A stretch of DNA of 29,198 bases from CAZWRF01 sp964636095 (lineage in GTDB: Bacteria; Patescibacteriota; Minisyncoccia; JAHISW01; Tagabacteraceae). The position numbers were made by a program, and so were the translations under genes. The stretch is taken from NCBI GenBank assembly GCA_964636095.1, contig CAZWRF010000005.1:1-29198 (forward strand), given 5' to 3'. Positions 19,985 to 29,032 of this stretch are shown here, piece after piece (the first letter of the stretch is position 1; each line of letters opens with the position of its first letter). The notes under the pieces are model-generated. The model ran no database searches, had not been told where the DNA came from, and saw nothing but the letters and a program-made list of their open reading frames with translations.

Positions 19985-22099
19985 ATGGAAATAGACAGAA
20001 CAACAAGTTTTATCTTTATAGGAATTGTTGCAGCCCTTGTGATAAGTCTTTTTGTTTATCTGGACTTAACGTTTCCGGAGTATGTATCCGTGCAAATACC
20101 TTTTGTAAACGACCTTATCGACGGACAGGGAGGCAATAACGACGGCGGTAATAATAACGTATTGGCTTCTTCTGTAAAAAATTTTTCTTCAGCGGATGAC
20201 TTTAAAAAATACTTAGCTGACGCGGAGGATCTTTACGGAAGCGCCGGCGGGATAGGGGGTGTCCGTGCGGGAGTTGCCATGGACAGCACCGGCATGGAAT
20301 CGGCAGTAGCTCCTCAGGCGACGCCTATGGAGGCAAGCGGAAAGGGAGGAGGAGAGAACGCCGCTTCTGCCCCGGCGGAAAGAGTTTCAGAAACAAACGT
20401 TCAGGTTGAAGGCATTGACGAGCCGGATATAGTAAAAACCAACGGCCGTGAAATTTTTTATTCAAACCCGTACAGTTATTGGTACGGCGGGGGAGTTATT
20501 AAGGGAGGAATAGCGGTACCCAATGCGGCCGTTCCGGAAAGCAGCGGTCCTGCCGGCAGTTCAGCGGATATAGCCGTTGTGTCACCCAGCCGTTCGTCGG
20601 AAGGAGTCACAAAAATAATTTCTGCTTTTCCTCCGGAAGATTTGGCTCTTTCGGGTGAACTGGAAAAGGGAGGCGATCTTCTTATCAGCGGAGATTCGCT
20701 GGCAATATTCAGGTACGATAAAATTTACGGATATGATATTTCTGATCCCAAATCTCCCGAAAAGAAATGGGAGATGGATTTGGAAGACAACAACTACATT
20801 GTTTCCTCGCGTCTTTATAACGGAAAAATATATTTGGTTTTACAAAAATATCTGGATGTTTATAATCCATGTCCCATAAGACCTCTTTCTTTGAACGGAA
20901 CCTCTGTTGACGTGGCTTGCGCGGATATTTATCATCCCGTCCAGCCTGTGCCGGTTGATACGGTTTACACCGCTTTTATTGTGAATCCGCAAAGCGGGGA
21001 CATTGAAAAAAAGGTGTCTTTTACAGGCTCTTCCGGGAGCTCGTTAATCTACATGTCGGACAGCAATTTGTATCTTACATATTCTTACAATGCCGATATT
21101 TTTCCCGTTCTTTCCGGATTTTTTATTGAAGAAATGAGCGATATCTTTCCCTCGGATATTATAAACAAACTGAAAAAATTGCAGACTTATGATATCAGCT
21201 CTCAAGCAAAGCTTACCGAGCTGCAGACTCTTACGGATTCTTTTGAGCGCTCTCTTTCAAACGATGATCGCCTCAGAATTGAGAATGAGATAACAAACAG
21301 AGGAGACGATTATTTCAAAAAACACTTAAGGGAGCTGGAATTTACGGGAATCGCAAAAATTTCGCTAAATAATTTCAATATTTCGGCGAACGACAGAGTG
21401 CCCGGTATGTTGTTGAATCAGTTTTCTTTGGATGAGTACAACGGTTATTTGAGGGTTGCTACCACAATTGGCGGCGGCTTTTGGGGCTTTTCCACAAATT
21501 CCGTAAATGATGTATATGTTCTTGATGGCAATCTCAAGGTCACAGGCGCCATAAAAGACTTGGGGCTTGGCGAGAGGATTTACTCGGCCAGATTTTTGGG
21601 AGACTTGGGCTATCTGGTTACTTTTAGGCAAACCGATCCTTTCTATGTTTTAGACCTTTCTTCTCCGAAAAACCCGGAGCTTAAAGGAGAGTTGAAAATT
21701 CCGGGTTATTCTTCTTACCTTCACCCCATAAGTGACGATAAAATATTGGGAATAGGGCGGGACAGCTCCAAAGTAAAAATCTCTCTTTTTGATGTCAGCT
21801 CGGCGGACAATCCTTCTGAAATTGCAAAGTATAGTCTTAATGAATATTGGTCTGATATTTTGAATACTCATCACGCGTTTCTTCTGGATAAAAAACACAA
21901 AGTATTCTTTATGCCGGGTTCAAGCGGAGGATATGTATTTTCCTACGCTAACGACAAATTGAAGCTTGTAAAAGCGATAAGTAATATTTATCCAAGACGA
22001 GCAGTCTACCTCAACGATTATCTTTACGTTTTGTCGGACAACGAAGTAGTCGTATTAGACGAAAATACATGGGAGAGGGTAAAAAACTTAGAGCTTTAG
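19985..22099 (+). CDS. Secreted/anchored beta-propeller domain protein
   Basis: The 704-residue protein has an N-terminal membrane helix (about 9-28) and a Gly/Asn/Ala/Ser-rich linker (about 48-135). A beta-propeller of the bacterial 'Beta_propel' family follows, starting at 'ETNVQVEGIDEPDIVKTNGREIFY', where 'VEGIDEPDIVKT' is the family signature. Repeated blade strands are visible: 'GDSLAIFRYDKIYGYDISDP', 'RLYNGKIYLVLQKYLDVY', 'FLGDLGYLVTFRQTDPFYVLDLSSP' and 'YLNDYLYVLSDNEVVVLDE', each read in short pieces. A helical insert lies at about 380-445. It is probably displayed outside the membrane; function is unknown. The start of the esterase gene overlaps its end by 31 nt. Confidence 0.85.
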   Translation: MEIDRTTSFIFIGIVAALVISLFVYLDLTFPEYVSVQIPFVNDLIDGQGGNNDGGNNNVLASSVKNFSSADDFKKYLADAEDLYGSAGGIGGVRAGVAMDSTGMESAVAPQATPMEASGKGGGENAASAPAERVSETNVQVEGIDEPDIVKTNGREIFYSNPYSYWYGGGVIKGGIAVPNAAVPESSGPAGSSADIAVVSPSRSSEGVTKIISAFPPEDLALSGELEKGGDLLISGDSLAIFRYDKIYGYDISDPKSPEKKWEMDLEDNNYIVSSRLYNGKIYLVLQKYLDVYNPCPIRPLSLNGTSVDVACADIYHPVQPVPVDTVYTAFIVNPQSGDIEKKVSFTGSSGSSLIYMSDSNLYLTYSYNADIFPVLSGFFIEEMSDIFPSDIINKLKKLQTYDISSQAKLTELQTLTDSFERSLSNDDRLRIENEITNRGDDYFKKHLRELEFTGIAKISLNNFNISANDRVPGMLLNQFSLDEYNGYLRVATTIGGGFWGFSTNSVNDVYVLDGNLKVTGAIKDLGLGERIYSARFLGDLGYLVTFRQTDPFYVLDLSSPKNPELKGELKIPGYSSYLHPISDDKILGIGRDSSKVKISLFDVSSADNPSEIAKYSLNEYWSDILNTHHAFLLDKKHKVFFMPGSSGGYVFSYANDKLKLVKAISNIYPRRAVYLNDYLYVLSDNEVVVLDENTWERVKNLEL

Positions 22100-23034
22100 T
22101 CGTTGTACTATTGCTTATTGCGTTTATTTTTTACGGGAAAAATTGGTCTTCAAACAACCTGTTTTTTGACTATGTCGACAAGGAAAATCGAACCGTCAAA
22201 GATTCATTAATTTTTGAAGGAATAAGCCGAACTTATCTTTTTCATCTCCCTCCGGACTACAACGGCGAATCTCCCGTTCCTTTGGTTTTTGTTCTTCACG
22301 GGGCAGGCGGGAACGCAGAAATTATTGCCGGAACAAGCGGTATGAACGATATTGCGGATAAGAACGGATTTATTACGGTTTATCCGAACGGCACCGGGCT
22401 TTTCAGTGATTTCTTTCTGAGCTGGAATGCCGGCGAGTGCTGCAATTTTATAGGTACACCGGGAGTAAATGATACGGATTATATAAATTTTCTTATTGAT
22501 AAATTTGAAAAGGAATACAACATAGACAAGAAAAAAATTTACATTGCCGGAATGTCCAACGGTGGAATGATGGCATACAAAATGGCCTGCGAAAGTGCCG
22601 ACAAGATTGCTGCCATCGCTCCCGTGTCGGCCGTGATGTATGTCAACGAAAAATGTGAGCCGTCCGAACCGGTGTCCGTGGTTGCCATAAACGATGCGAA
22701 CGACGACGTCATCCCATATTCGGGAGGAGAAAGTTCGGATTTTATTGTTAAGTACTTTCACTTACAGTACAAGCCGGTGTTGGAATCTATTTATTTTTGG
22801 TCTGATAATAATAATTGCAAGAACCAGTCTGAAATGGTAACGGGGAGTGTTGTTTATAGGGATTTGTTCAGCGATTGCGACAACAACACAGAAGTGTTAT
22901 TTTATCTAAGCAGTGAAGGAGGACACTCGTGGCCGGGAGGAGAGAAAAGCTGGTTTTTGGGGAGTGAGCCGACACAATCAATATCCGCTTCTCAAATAAT
23001 CTGGGATTTCTTCTTATCGCATCCTAAAAAATAA
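22069..23034 (+). CDS. Secreted PHB-depolymerase/feruloyl-esterase-like hydrolase (LpqC type)
   Basis: The 321-residue protein has a signal anchor (about 8-22) and an esterase domain (about 45-320). The oxyanion motif is 'VLHGAGGN' with His77, the nucleophile Ser163 lies in GMSNGG, the acid is Asp212 or Asp213 in 'NDANDDVIPYSGG', and the base is His286 in 'GGHSWPGG'. This set is the hallmark of the poly-hydroxybutyrate depolymerase/LpqC esterase family. The enzyme would act outside the membrane on an ester substrate; the natural substrate is unknown, and a scavenging role on host or environmental polyesters is speculation. Six cysteines beyond the signal may form disulfides. It overlaps the propeller gene by 31 nt and thiI by 1 nt, so all three are probably co-translated. 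Confidence 0.86.
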   Translation: MGEGKKLRALVVVLLLIAFIFYGKNWSSNNLFFDYVDKENRTVKDSLIFEGISRTYLFHLPPDYNGESPVPLVFVLHGAGGNAEIIAGTSGMNDIADKNGFITVYPNGTGLFSDFFLSWNAGECCNFIGTPGVNDTDYINFLIDKFEKEYNIDKKKIYIAGMSNGGMMAYKMACESADKIAAIAPVSAVMYVNEKCEPSEPVSVVAINDANDDVIPYSGGESSDFIVKYFHLQYKPVLESIYFWSDNNNCKNQSEMVTGSVVYRDLFSDCDNNTEVLFYLSSEGGHSWPGGEKSWFLGSEPTQSISASQIIWDFFLSHPKK

Positions 23035-24179
23035 TGGAAAAATTCATAATACACTATGGAGAAATTGCCCTAAAAAAGGGCAACAGGCGTTTTTTTGTAA
23101 ACGAGCTTATTGAAAATATAAAGCTGGCTGTTGACGGTGCTTTAGTGGAAAATCTTTCGGGCCGCCTTCTCTTGAGTGTCGGACGCCCAAGCGCGGGGTG
23201 TTCAACCTCCCGCAGATTGGCTAAAATTCCGGGCATAGCTAATTTTATGCCGGCGTTTGAATCGCCGGCCGACATGGAGGCGCTGGAAAAATCCGTTCTT
23301 GAAAAAATAAAAAATAAAAAATTTGGAAGCTTCAGAATAAACGCTCGCCGCGCCGACAAAAATTTTGCTCTTACTTCGGAAGAAATAAACAAAAAACTTG
23401 GCGCCGCGGTAAAGGAAAAAAGCGGCGCGGCCGTGAATCTGGAAAATTCGGAATTTACCGTTTTTGTGGAAGTTGTGAAAGACAGGATTTTTTTTGGCTT
23501 TGAAAAAATCGACGGCGTTGGCGGGCTGCCCGTTGGAGTTAGCGGCACGGCCGTAAGCCTTTTATCCGGCGGCATAGATTCACCCGTTTCTTCGTATATG
23601 ATGATGAAAAGAGGATGCCGGCTTGTTTTTGTTCATTTTCACAGCCATCCGTACTTGGACCGCTCGTCACAGGACAAAGCTTTTGAACTTATGAAAATTC
23701 TCGATTCTTATCAAGGGAAAAGTCGTCTTTATGTGGCGCCTTTCGGAGACGCGCAAAAGCAGATAGTTCTTGCCGTTCAAGAAGAATACAGGGTAATAGT
23801 TTATAGGAGGCTTATGGTAAAAATTGCCAATGCTATAGCAGAAAAAGAAAACGCCGGAGCGTTGGTCACCGGCGAAAATTTGGGGCAAGTAGCTTCTCAA
23901 ACTATGGAAAATATCTCTGTAATTGAAAAAGCTTCCACGCTTTCGATATTCAGACCGCTTCTGGGAATGGACAAACAGGAAATAGTGGATATGGCAAAAA
24001 AAATAAGCACATACGAAATTTCAATTTTGCCGGATCAGGATTGTTGCCAGTTGTTTACGCCAAAACATCCGGCCACAAAGTCGGATGTTGAAACGGTAGA
24101 AAAGCTGGAATTAAAGTTGAATATTCAAAAAATAGTTGACGAAGTTTTAAGGCAGACCGAGGTTAGAGATGTTTCTTGA
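23034..24179 (+). CDS. thiI: tRNA 4-thiouridine synthetase
   Basis: The 381-residue enzyme adenylates U8 of tRNA and inserts sulfur. It has an N-terminal ferredoxin-like/THUMP region (about 1-165), whose start 'IIHYGEIALKKGNRRFF' is typical, then a PP-loop ATP pyrophosphatase domain with SGGIDS at 178-183 and 'GENLGQVASQT' at 280-290. The persulfide-linked cysteine is probably in 'DQDCCQLFTPKHPATK' (Cys337 or Cys338), as in Bacillus-type ThiI. There is no C-terminal rhodanese domain, so it would need a separate sulfur carrier or a NifS/IscS partner. The ATG overlaps the esterase stop (TAATG). The 3' end overlaps the convergent small gene by 17 nt. Confidence 0.94.
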   Translation: MEKFIIHYGEIALKKGNRRFFVNELIENIKLAVDGALVENLSGRLLLSVGRPSAGCSTSRRLAKIPGIANFMPAFESPADMEALEKSVLEKIKNKKFGSFRINARRADKNFALTSEEINKKLGAAVKEKSGAAVNLENSEFTVFVEVVKDRIFFGFEKIDGVGGLPVGVSGTAVSLLSGGIDSPVSSYMMMKRGCRLVFVHFHSHPYLDRSSQDKAFELMKILDSYQGKSRLYVAPFGDAQKQIVLAVQEEYRVIVYRRLMVKIANAIAEKENAGALVTGENLGQVASQTMENISVIEKASTLSIFRPLLGMDKQEIVDMAKKISTYEISILPDQDCCQLFTPKHPATKSDVETVEKLELKLNIQKIVDEVLRQTEVRDVS

Positions 24180-24360
24180 TAAGACCCGTAAGCTCTTTTA
24201 TGTGGTCTTCTTTGTCCTTTTCCATCTTTTCCCAGAATTTTTTGCATTCTTCGCAGCCTCCTGCGTCTTTTAAATACTCGTTTTTAATACGCCAGAGACT
24301 TTTGTGTTCTTGAGCCAGCTGAAGCAAAAGGTTGTACTCGTGATTTTTTAACATAAGCAT
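24163..24360 (-). CDS. Small CxxC helical protein, unknown function
   Basis: The 65-residue protein is mostly charged alpha helix ('HEYNLLLQLAQEHKSLWRIKNEYLK' in two pieces, and 'FWEKMEKDKEDHIKELTGLIKK'). A central 'GGCEECKKF' could bind metal or form a disulfide. I recall similar short proteins in Parcubacteria but no function. It overlaps the 3' end of thiI by 17 nt, tail to tail. ATG 24360 and ATG 24354 are both possible; a TACAAT -10 box lies 14 bp upstream. The composition and helical pattern make it a plausible real gene. Confidence 0.68.
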   Translation of the reverse strand: MLMLKNHEYNLLLQLAQEHKSLWRIKNEYLKDAGGCEECKKFWEKMEKDKEDHIKELTGLIKKHL

Positions 24361-24373
24361 TAATTGGAAATTA

Positions 24374-24379
24374 ATTGTA
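24374..24379 (-). promoter_or_regulatory. -10 box of the small CxxC gene
   Basis: TACAAT on the minus strand predicts a start near 24367, leaving only about 7-13 nt before the ATG. It coincides with the -35 of the divergent promoter. No convincing -35 is seen. Confidence 0.35.
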
Positions 24380-24404
24380 ATACTTTATATTTTAGCAGTA
24401 TAAT
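24375..24404 (+). promoter_or_regulatory. Promoter of the PEBP gene, giving a leaderless mRNA
   Basis: TTGTAA (24375-24380) and TATAAT (24399-24404) are 18 bp apart. The expected start at 24411-24412 immediately precedes the ATG at 24413, and there is no SD. Confidence 0.6.
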
Positions 24405-24412
24405 TTAAAAAT

Positions 24413-24958
24413 ATGAAGGGCTTGGCTCTGTTATTTTTATGTCTTTGCGTGATAATTGCAATTGGCATTGTTTGCGTGAATTATTTTAATGATATAGGAT
24501 ATAAACATATGGAATTGACCAGTACAGTTTTTAATCACGACGAAGATATACCATCCAAATATACTTGCGAAGGAGAAAATATGAGCCCGCCCCTTTCAAT
24601 TAGCGGAGCGCCGGAAAAAACTGCGAGTTTCGCGTTGATAGTTGACGACCCCGATGCTACAGGGGGGACCGTCTTTGATCACTGGATAGTTTGGAATATT
24701 CCGCCGAAGACTACTGTTATAGAAGAGGGGAAACTGCCCGAAGAAGCGATAGAGGGGATGAACGATTTTAACAAAGAAGAATATGGCGGTCCTTGTCCGC
24801 CCCCGGGAAGCGCCAAACACCGCTACATGTTTAAACTTTACGCGCTTGATACCGTTTTGAATATTCCGTTCGGCTCCGGCAAAAAATCCCTGGAGCAAGC
24901 CATGGGCGGGCATGTTTTGGATCAAGTTGCTCTCATAGGACTCTTTGGACGAAATTAA
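24413..24958 (+). CDS. Membrane-anchored PEBP (YbhB/YbcL, Raf-kinase-inhibitor-like) protein
   Basis: The 181-residue protein has an N-terminal signal anchor (about 3-24) and a phosphatidylethanolamine-binding-protein fold. Family motifs are 'IPSKYTCEGENMSPPLSISGAP' (about 47-68, in pieces), 'ALIVDDPDATGG' (74-85), 'FDHWIVWNIPP' (88-98), 'YGGPCPPPGSAKHRYMFKLYALD' (about 123-145, in pieces) and the ending 'HVLDQVALIGLFGR'. The conserved Asp-Pro-Asp and His of the anion-binding pocket are present. Bacterial members have no settled role. It opens the operon with the DrrAB-like exporter, whose ATPase gene begins 7 bp after its stop. Confidence 0.92.
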   Translation: MKGLALLFLCLCVIIAIGIVCVNYFNDIGYKHMELTSTVFNHDEDIPSKYTCEGENMSPPLSISGAPEKTASFALIVDDPDATGGTVFDHWIVWNIPPKTTVIEEGKLPEEAIEGMNDFNKEEYGGPCPPPGSAKHRYMFKLYALDTVLNIPFGSGKKSLEQAMGGHVLDQVALIGLFGRN

Positions 24959-24965
24959 TATCGTC

Positions 24966-25754
24966 ATGATTCAAGTAAAAAATTTGATAAAAAAGTTCGG
25001 CGACTTTTCCGCCGTTGATGATATTTCCTTTGATGTTGAAAAGGGTGAGATTTTTGCGTTTCTCGGTCCCAATGGCGCGGGTAAGACTACTACAATAAAA
25101 ATGCTTACCACCCTGCTTCATCCTACTTCCGGAGAAATTTTGCTGAACGACCTAAACCCCGTTAAAGATCCTCACGAAGCGAGGCGCTCGTTTGGAATTG
25201 TTTTTCAGGACCCAAGCCTTGATGACGAACTCACCGCTTTTGAGAATATGGAATTTCATGGGGTTGTTTATGGAGTAGAAAAAAAAATCAGGAGGGAAAG
25301 AATAGAACAGCTTTTAAATATTGTTGAACTTTGGGACAGGAAAGACGATCAGGTAAAAGATTTTTCCGGAGGCATGAAAAGGAGGCTGGAAATAGCCCGA
25401 GGACTTTTGCATCATCCCAAGGTTCTTTTTTTGGATGAGCCGACTTTGGGGCTGGATCCTCAGACAAGGAATCATATTTGGTCGTATATAAAAAGCCTGA
25501 ACAAAGAAGAGGGGATTACAATTTTTTTCACCACTCACTACATGGAGGAGGCCGAGAGGGCTGCTACAAGAATAGCGATAATAGACAAGGGGAAAATTAT
25601 TGTTCAGGGAGATTCGGCCAAGCTTCAGGCGGATACCGGCACCAACTCTCTTGAAGATGCGTTTATAAAACTAACGGGCCGAACCATAAGAAGCGAGCGT
25701 GCTTCCGGTGCTGACCACATGCGGGCGGCGCGGCGCATGTGGAGAAGGAGATAA
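24966..25754 (+). CDS. ABC-2-type exporter ATPase (DrrA/CcmA family)
   Basis: The 262-residue nucleotide-binding protein carries Walker A GPNGAGKTT (34-42), Q-loop 'FGIVFQDPSLDDELTAFEN' (about 77-95), signature 'SGGMKRRLEIARGL', Walker B 'VLFLDEPTLGLDPQTR' and H-loop 'FFTTHYMEEAERA'. The 'TNSLEDAFIKLTGRTIR' tail is typical of the DrrA daunorubicin-resistance-like branch. I chose ATG 24966; an upstream in-frame TTG (24945) overlaps the PEBP gene and adds only seven residues. Together with the next gene it forms an ABC-2 exporter for a lipid, polysaccharide or drug. The cargo is unknown. Confidence 0.95.
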   Translation: MIQVKNLIKKFGDFSAVDDISFDVEKGEIFAFLGPNGAGKTTTIKMLTTLLHPTSGEILLNDLNPVKDPHEARRSFGIVFQDPSLDDELTAFENMEFHGVVYGVEKKIRRERIEQLLNIVELWDRKDDQVKDFSGGMKRRLEIARGLLHHPKVLFLDEPTLGLDPQTRNHIWSYIKSLNKEEGITIFFTTHYMEEAERAATRIAIIDKGKIIVQGDSAKLQADTGTNSLEDAFIKLTGRTIRSERASGADHMRAARRMWRRR

Positions 25755-25766
25755 ACAAAAATTATT

Positions 25767-26510
25767 ATGGGAGTAATATACATTCTTTGGTTAAGGCAAA
25801 TAAAAAGATATTTTCGTTCAAAAGCGAGAATAGTGGGTTCAATAGGTCAGCCTCTTCTTTTTCTTGTGGCCTTGGGTTTTGGCTTTGGCCCTATTTTTCA
25901 AGAAGCAGGACAGGGAAATTATATTGCCTTTCTGGCCCCCGGCATAATAGCCATGAGTATTCTTTTCACGGCGGTATTTTCCGGTATTGAAATAATTTGG
26001 GACAGGCAGTTTGGATTTTTAAAAGAAACTTTGGTGGCTCCCATTTCAAGGTTTCAAATTATGATAGGCCGTACCTTGGGGGGAGCCACCGTATCCCTGT
26101 TTCAGGGATTTCTTGTTTTCTTTATTACCATTCCGTTTGGTTTTCATCCCAAATTGGCGGCAGTTCCTGTTGCTTTTCTTTTTATGATACTTATTGCGCT
26201 TTTCTTTACTGCCCTGGGTACAGCCATTGCCTCTGTTCTCGAGGACATGCAAGGATTTCAGCTGATAATGAACTTTGTTATTATGCCCACTTTCTTCCTT
26301 TCGGGCGCTCTTTTCCCTGTTTCCTCGTTGCCGGATGTTTTAAAAACGGTGCTTCGTTTCAATCCTCTTTCTTACGGAGTGGATGGTATGAGAGGCGTCC
26401 TTGAAGGCGGAGCCTATTTTGGGCTGGCTTCGGATTTTTTGGTTTTGGGCCTGGCTACGGCAGCTCTACTGGCGATAGGCAGCTATCTTTTTTCAAAGAT
26501 TCAGATCTAG
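25767..26510 (+). CDS. ABC-2-type transporter permease (DrrB-like)
   Basis: The 247-residue protein has six predicted membrane helices. An N-terminal 'LWLRQIKRYFRSKARIVGSIGQPLLFL' coupling segment (about 6-33, in pieces) precedes the first helix. The ABC-2 signature lies around 'FSGIEIIWDRQFGFLKETLVAPISRFQIMIGRTLGG' (about 70-105, in pieces). Near the end is 'FFLSGALFPVSSLPDVLKTVLRFNPLSYGVDGMRG', in which 'NPLSYGVDGMR' is a hallmark of DrrB-type permeases. It lies 12 bp after its ATPase gene and 12 bp before rarA. Confidence 0.93.
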   Translation: MGVIYILWLRQIKRYFRSKARIVGSIGQPLLFLVALGFGFGPIFQEAGQGNYIAFLAPGIIAMSILFTAVFSGIEIIWDRQFGFLKETLVAPISRFQIMIGRTLGGATVSLFQGFLVFFITIPFGFHPKLAAVPVAFLFMILIALFFTALGTAIASVLEDMQGFQLIMNFVIMPTFFLSGALFPVSSLPDVLKTVLRFNPLSYGVDGMRGVLEGGAYFGLASDFLVLGLATAALLAIGSYLFSKIQI

Positions 26511-26522
26511 CCTTGTTTTGAA

Positions 26523-27653
<1,131 letters not shown>

Positions 27654-27664
27654 AATATAAATAT

Positions 27665-28618
27665 ATGGAAAACAAAATAAAAAGTACACCAAAAGATTTT
27701 TTCTTTTATTTTTTAAATATAGCCACCTTTTATATAAGCGCCGTGGCTATTATAGTGCTCTACGTTCAATACGTAAACGCTCTTTTCCCGGATCCGTTGA
27801 CCTTCTACTACACTAGCTTGGTCAATTCCATTCGCTGGGCGATTTCCGTACTGTTTGTAGCTGTCCCGGTATTTTTGCTTACGTCGTGGTTTTTGGAAAA
27901 AGACCTAAGGTCTCACGGCGGAAAGCGTGAATTGAAGCTAAGAAAATGGCTTGTTTATCTTACTTTGTTTGTTTCCGCTATAACCATAATAATAGATCTC
28001 ATTACTTTTATTTATAATTTTTTGGGAGGTGATTTAACCGTTCAGTTTTTCCTGAAAATTTGCGTTGTTCTTTTGGTGGCCGTGGCTGTTTTCGGATACT
28101 ATGCCTGGGAGCTTAGGCGCAAAGACTTCAAGTCAAAAACACCGAGAACTCTTGCTTGGATAGTTTCGGTTTTTGTTCTGGCAAGTATTGTCGTGGGGTT
28201 TTTTATCGTCGGCACCCCATCGGTTCAGAGAAGTAGGCAATACGACACGAGGAGAGTGGAAGATTTACAATATATTCAAAATCAGATTATCAACTACTGG
28301 GTAAATAAGCAGGAGCTCCCTCAAAATCTCAGCGACCTTGAAGATAGCATCTCCGGCTTTACTGTTCCCGATGACCCGGAATCGGGTGCCTCTTATGAAT
28401 ATATCATTTCAGACCCTCTCAATTTTAAATTGTGCGCTGATTTTAAAACTTCAAGCGAGGATATGGGTATAGTTCCCTCGGCAGTGAAGCCCGCGTACCC
28501 CTACGACATGTCTCAGCAAAACTGGAATCATTCATCGGGGAATGTGTGTTTTTCAAGAACCATAGACCCTGATCTTTATCAAAAAACGAGCGCACCGGCT
28601 ACTTCGCCGACAAGGTAA
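27665..28618 (+). CDS. DUF5671 membrane protein with an outside C-terminal domain
   Basis: The 317-residue protein begins with a DUF5671-type membrane domain: 'PKDFFFYFLNIATFYISAVAIIVLYVQYVNALFPDP' (residues about 9-44, in pieces). In all it has about five helices, at 17-36, 55-75, 95-118, 127-147 and 163-185. The C-terminal 130 residues lie outside and resemble the tail of pilin-like or GspG-like domains ('RRVEDLQYIQNQIINYWVNKQELPQNLSDL' in pieces). This pattern, a long helix followed by 'LP.nLsdL', is common in CPR proteins. The end is Ser/Thr/Pro-rich. Function is unknown. It lies 11 bp after rarA. Confidence 0.8.
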   Translation: MENKIKSTPKDFFFYFLNIATFYISAVAIIVLYVQYVNALFPDPLTFYYTSLVNSIRWAISVLFVAVPVFLLTSWFLEKDLRSHGGKRELKLRKWLVYLTLFVSAITIIIDLITFIYNFLGGDLTVQFFLKICVVLLVAVAVFGYYAWELRRKDFKSKTPRTLAWIVSVFVLASIVVGFFIVGTPSVQRSRQYDTRRVEDLQYIQNQIINYWVNKQELPQNLSDLEDSISGFTVPDDPESGASYEYIISDPLNFKLCADFKTSSEDMGIVPSAVKPAYPYDMSQQNWNHSSGNVCFSRTIDPDLYQKTSAPATSPTR

Positions 28619-28665
28619 ATAAACGAAAGTAATTTTAAAATTTGCAAGTGAAGGAGGCGTGAAAG

Positions 28666-29007
28666 ATGCTGGAGTGGACGATTTTTGTTTTTTGCGGACT
28701 AACCTTGGCGCTTGCAGCTCTTTTGGTGGTCCAGGATTTTTTCTGTTTCTGCTGGATTAATATTCTCCTGGCTCATCCGTGGGATTATGTGGCGCATTTC
28801 GTTGTTTCTTTTACGGGGGTTGTTTTTTTCTCAATATTTTTTTGTAAAATTTTTCATTGGGGACACGGCACCCCGCTGGTTTTGTCGGCTATTATTATGT
28901 TAGCCGTGGGATTTTTAAAAGAAATTTTTATAGACCCGTACATAAGCATGGAGGATATTGGATGGAATTTTGTCGGTGTCTTTTTGGCCTTTTTTATTCT
29001 AATTTAA
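28666..29007 (+). CDS. Small four-helix membrane protein (VanZ-like?)
   Basis: The 113-residue protein is almost wholly hydrophobic, with helices at about 5-28, 42-62, 70-85 and 98-113. Polar residues inside the membrane, 'DYVAHFVVSF' and 'GFLKEIFIDPYISMEDIGWNFVGV', echo the Asp-His and Glu...Asp...Asn pattern of VanZ-like proteins, but similarity is weak and I leave the function open. A strong SD, AAGGAGG, sits before the ATG, which is unusual for this window and suggests efficient independent translation. A terminator overlaps its stop. Confidence 0.65.
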   Translation: MLEWTIFVFCGLTLALAALLVVQDFFCFCWINILLAHPWDYVAHFVVSFTGVVFFSIFFCKIFHWGHGTPLVLSAIIMLAVGFLKEIFIDPYISMEDIGWNFVGVFLAFFILI

Positions 29008-29032
29008 AAGCCGCTTTTTGTAGGCGGCTTTT
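29006..29032. terminator. Terminator between convergent genes
   Basis: A 9-bp stem AAAAGCCGC (29006-29014)/GCGGCTTTT (29024-29032) with a 9-nt loop is followed by TATTTTTC. It can serve the plus-strand gene, and its A-rich left side may also serve the minus-strand fmt. Confidence 0.75.

Noticed and set aside
24945..24965. TTG start extending the DrrA-like ATPase
   Set aside because: It overlaps the PEBP gene and adds residues not found in the family; ATG 24966 gives the normal start MIQVKNL.
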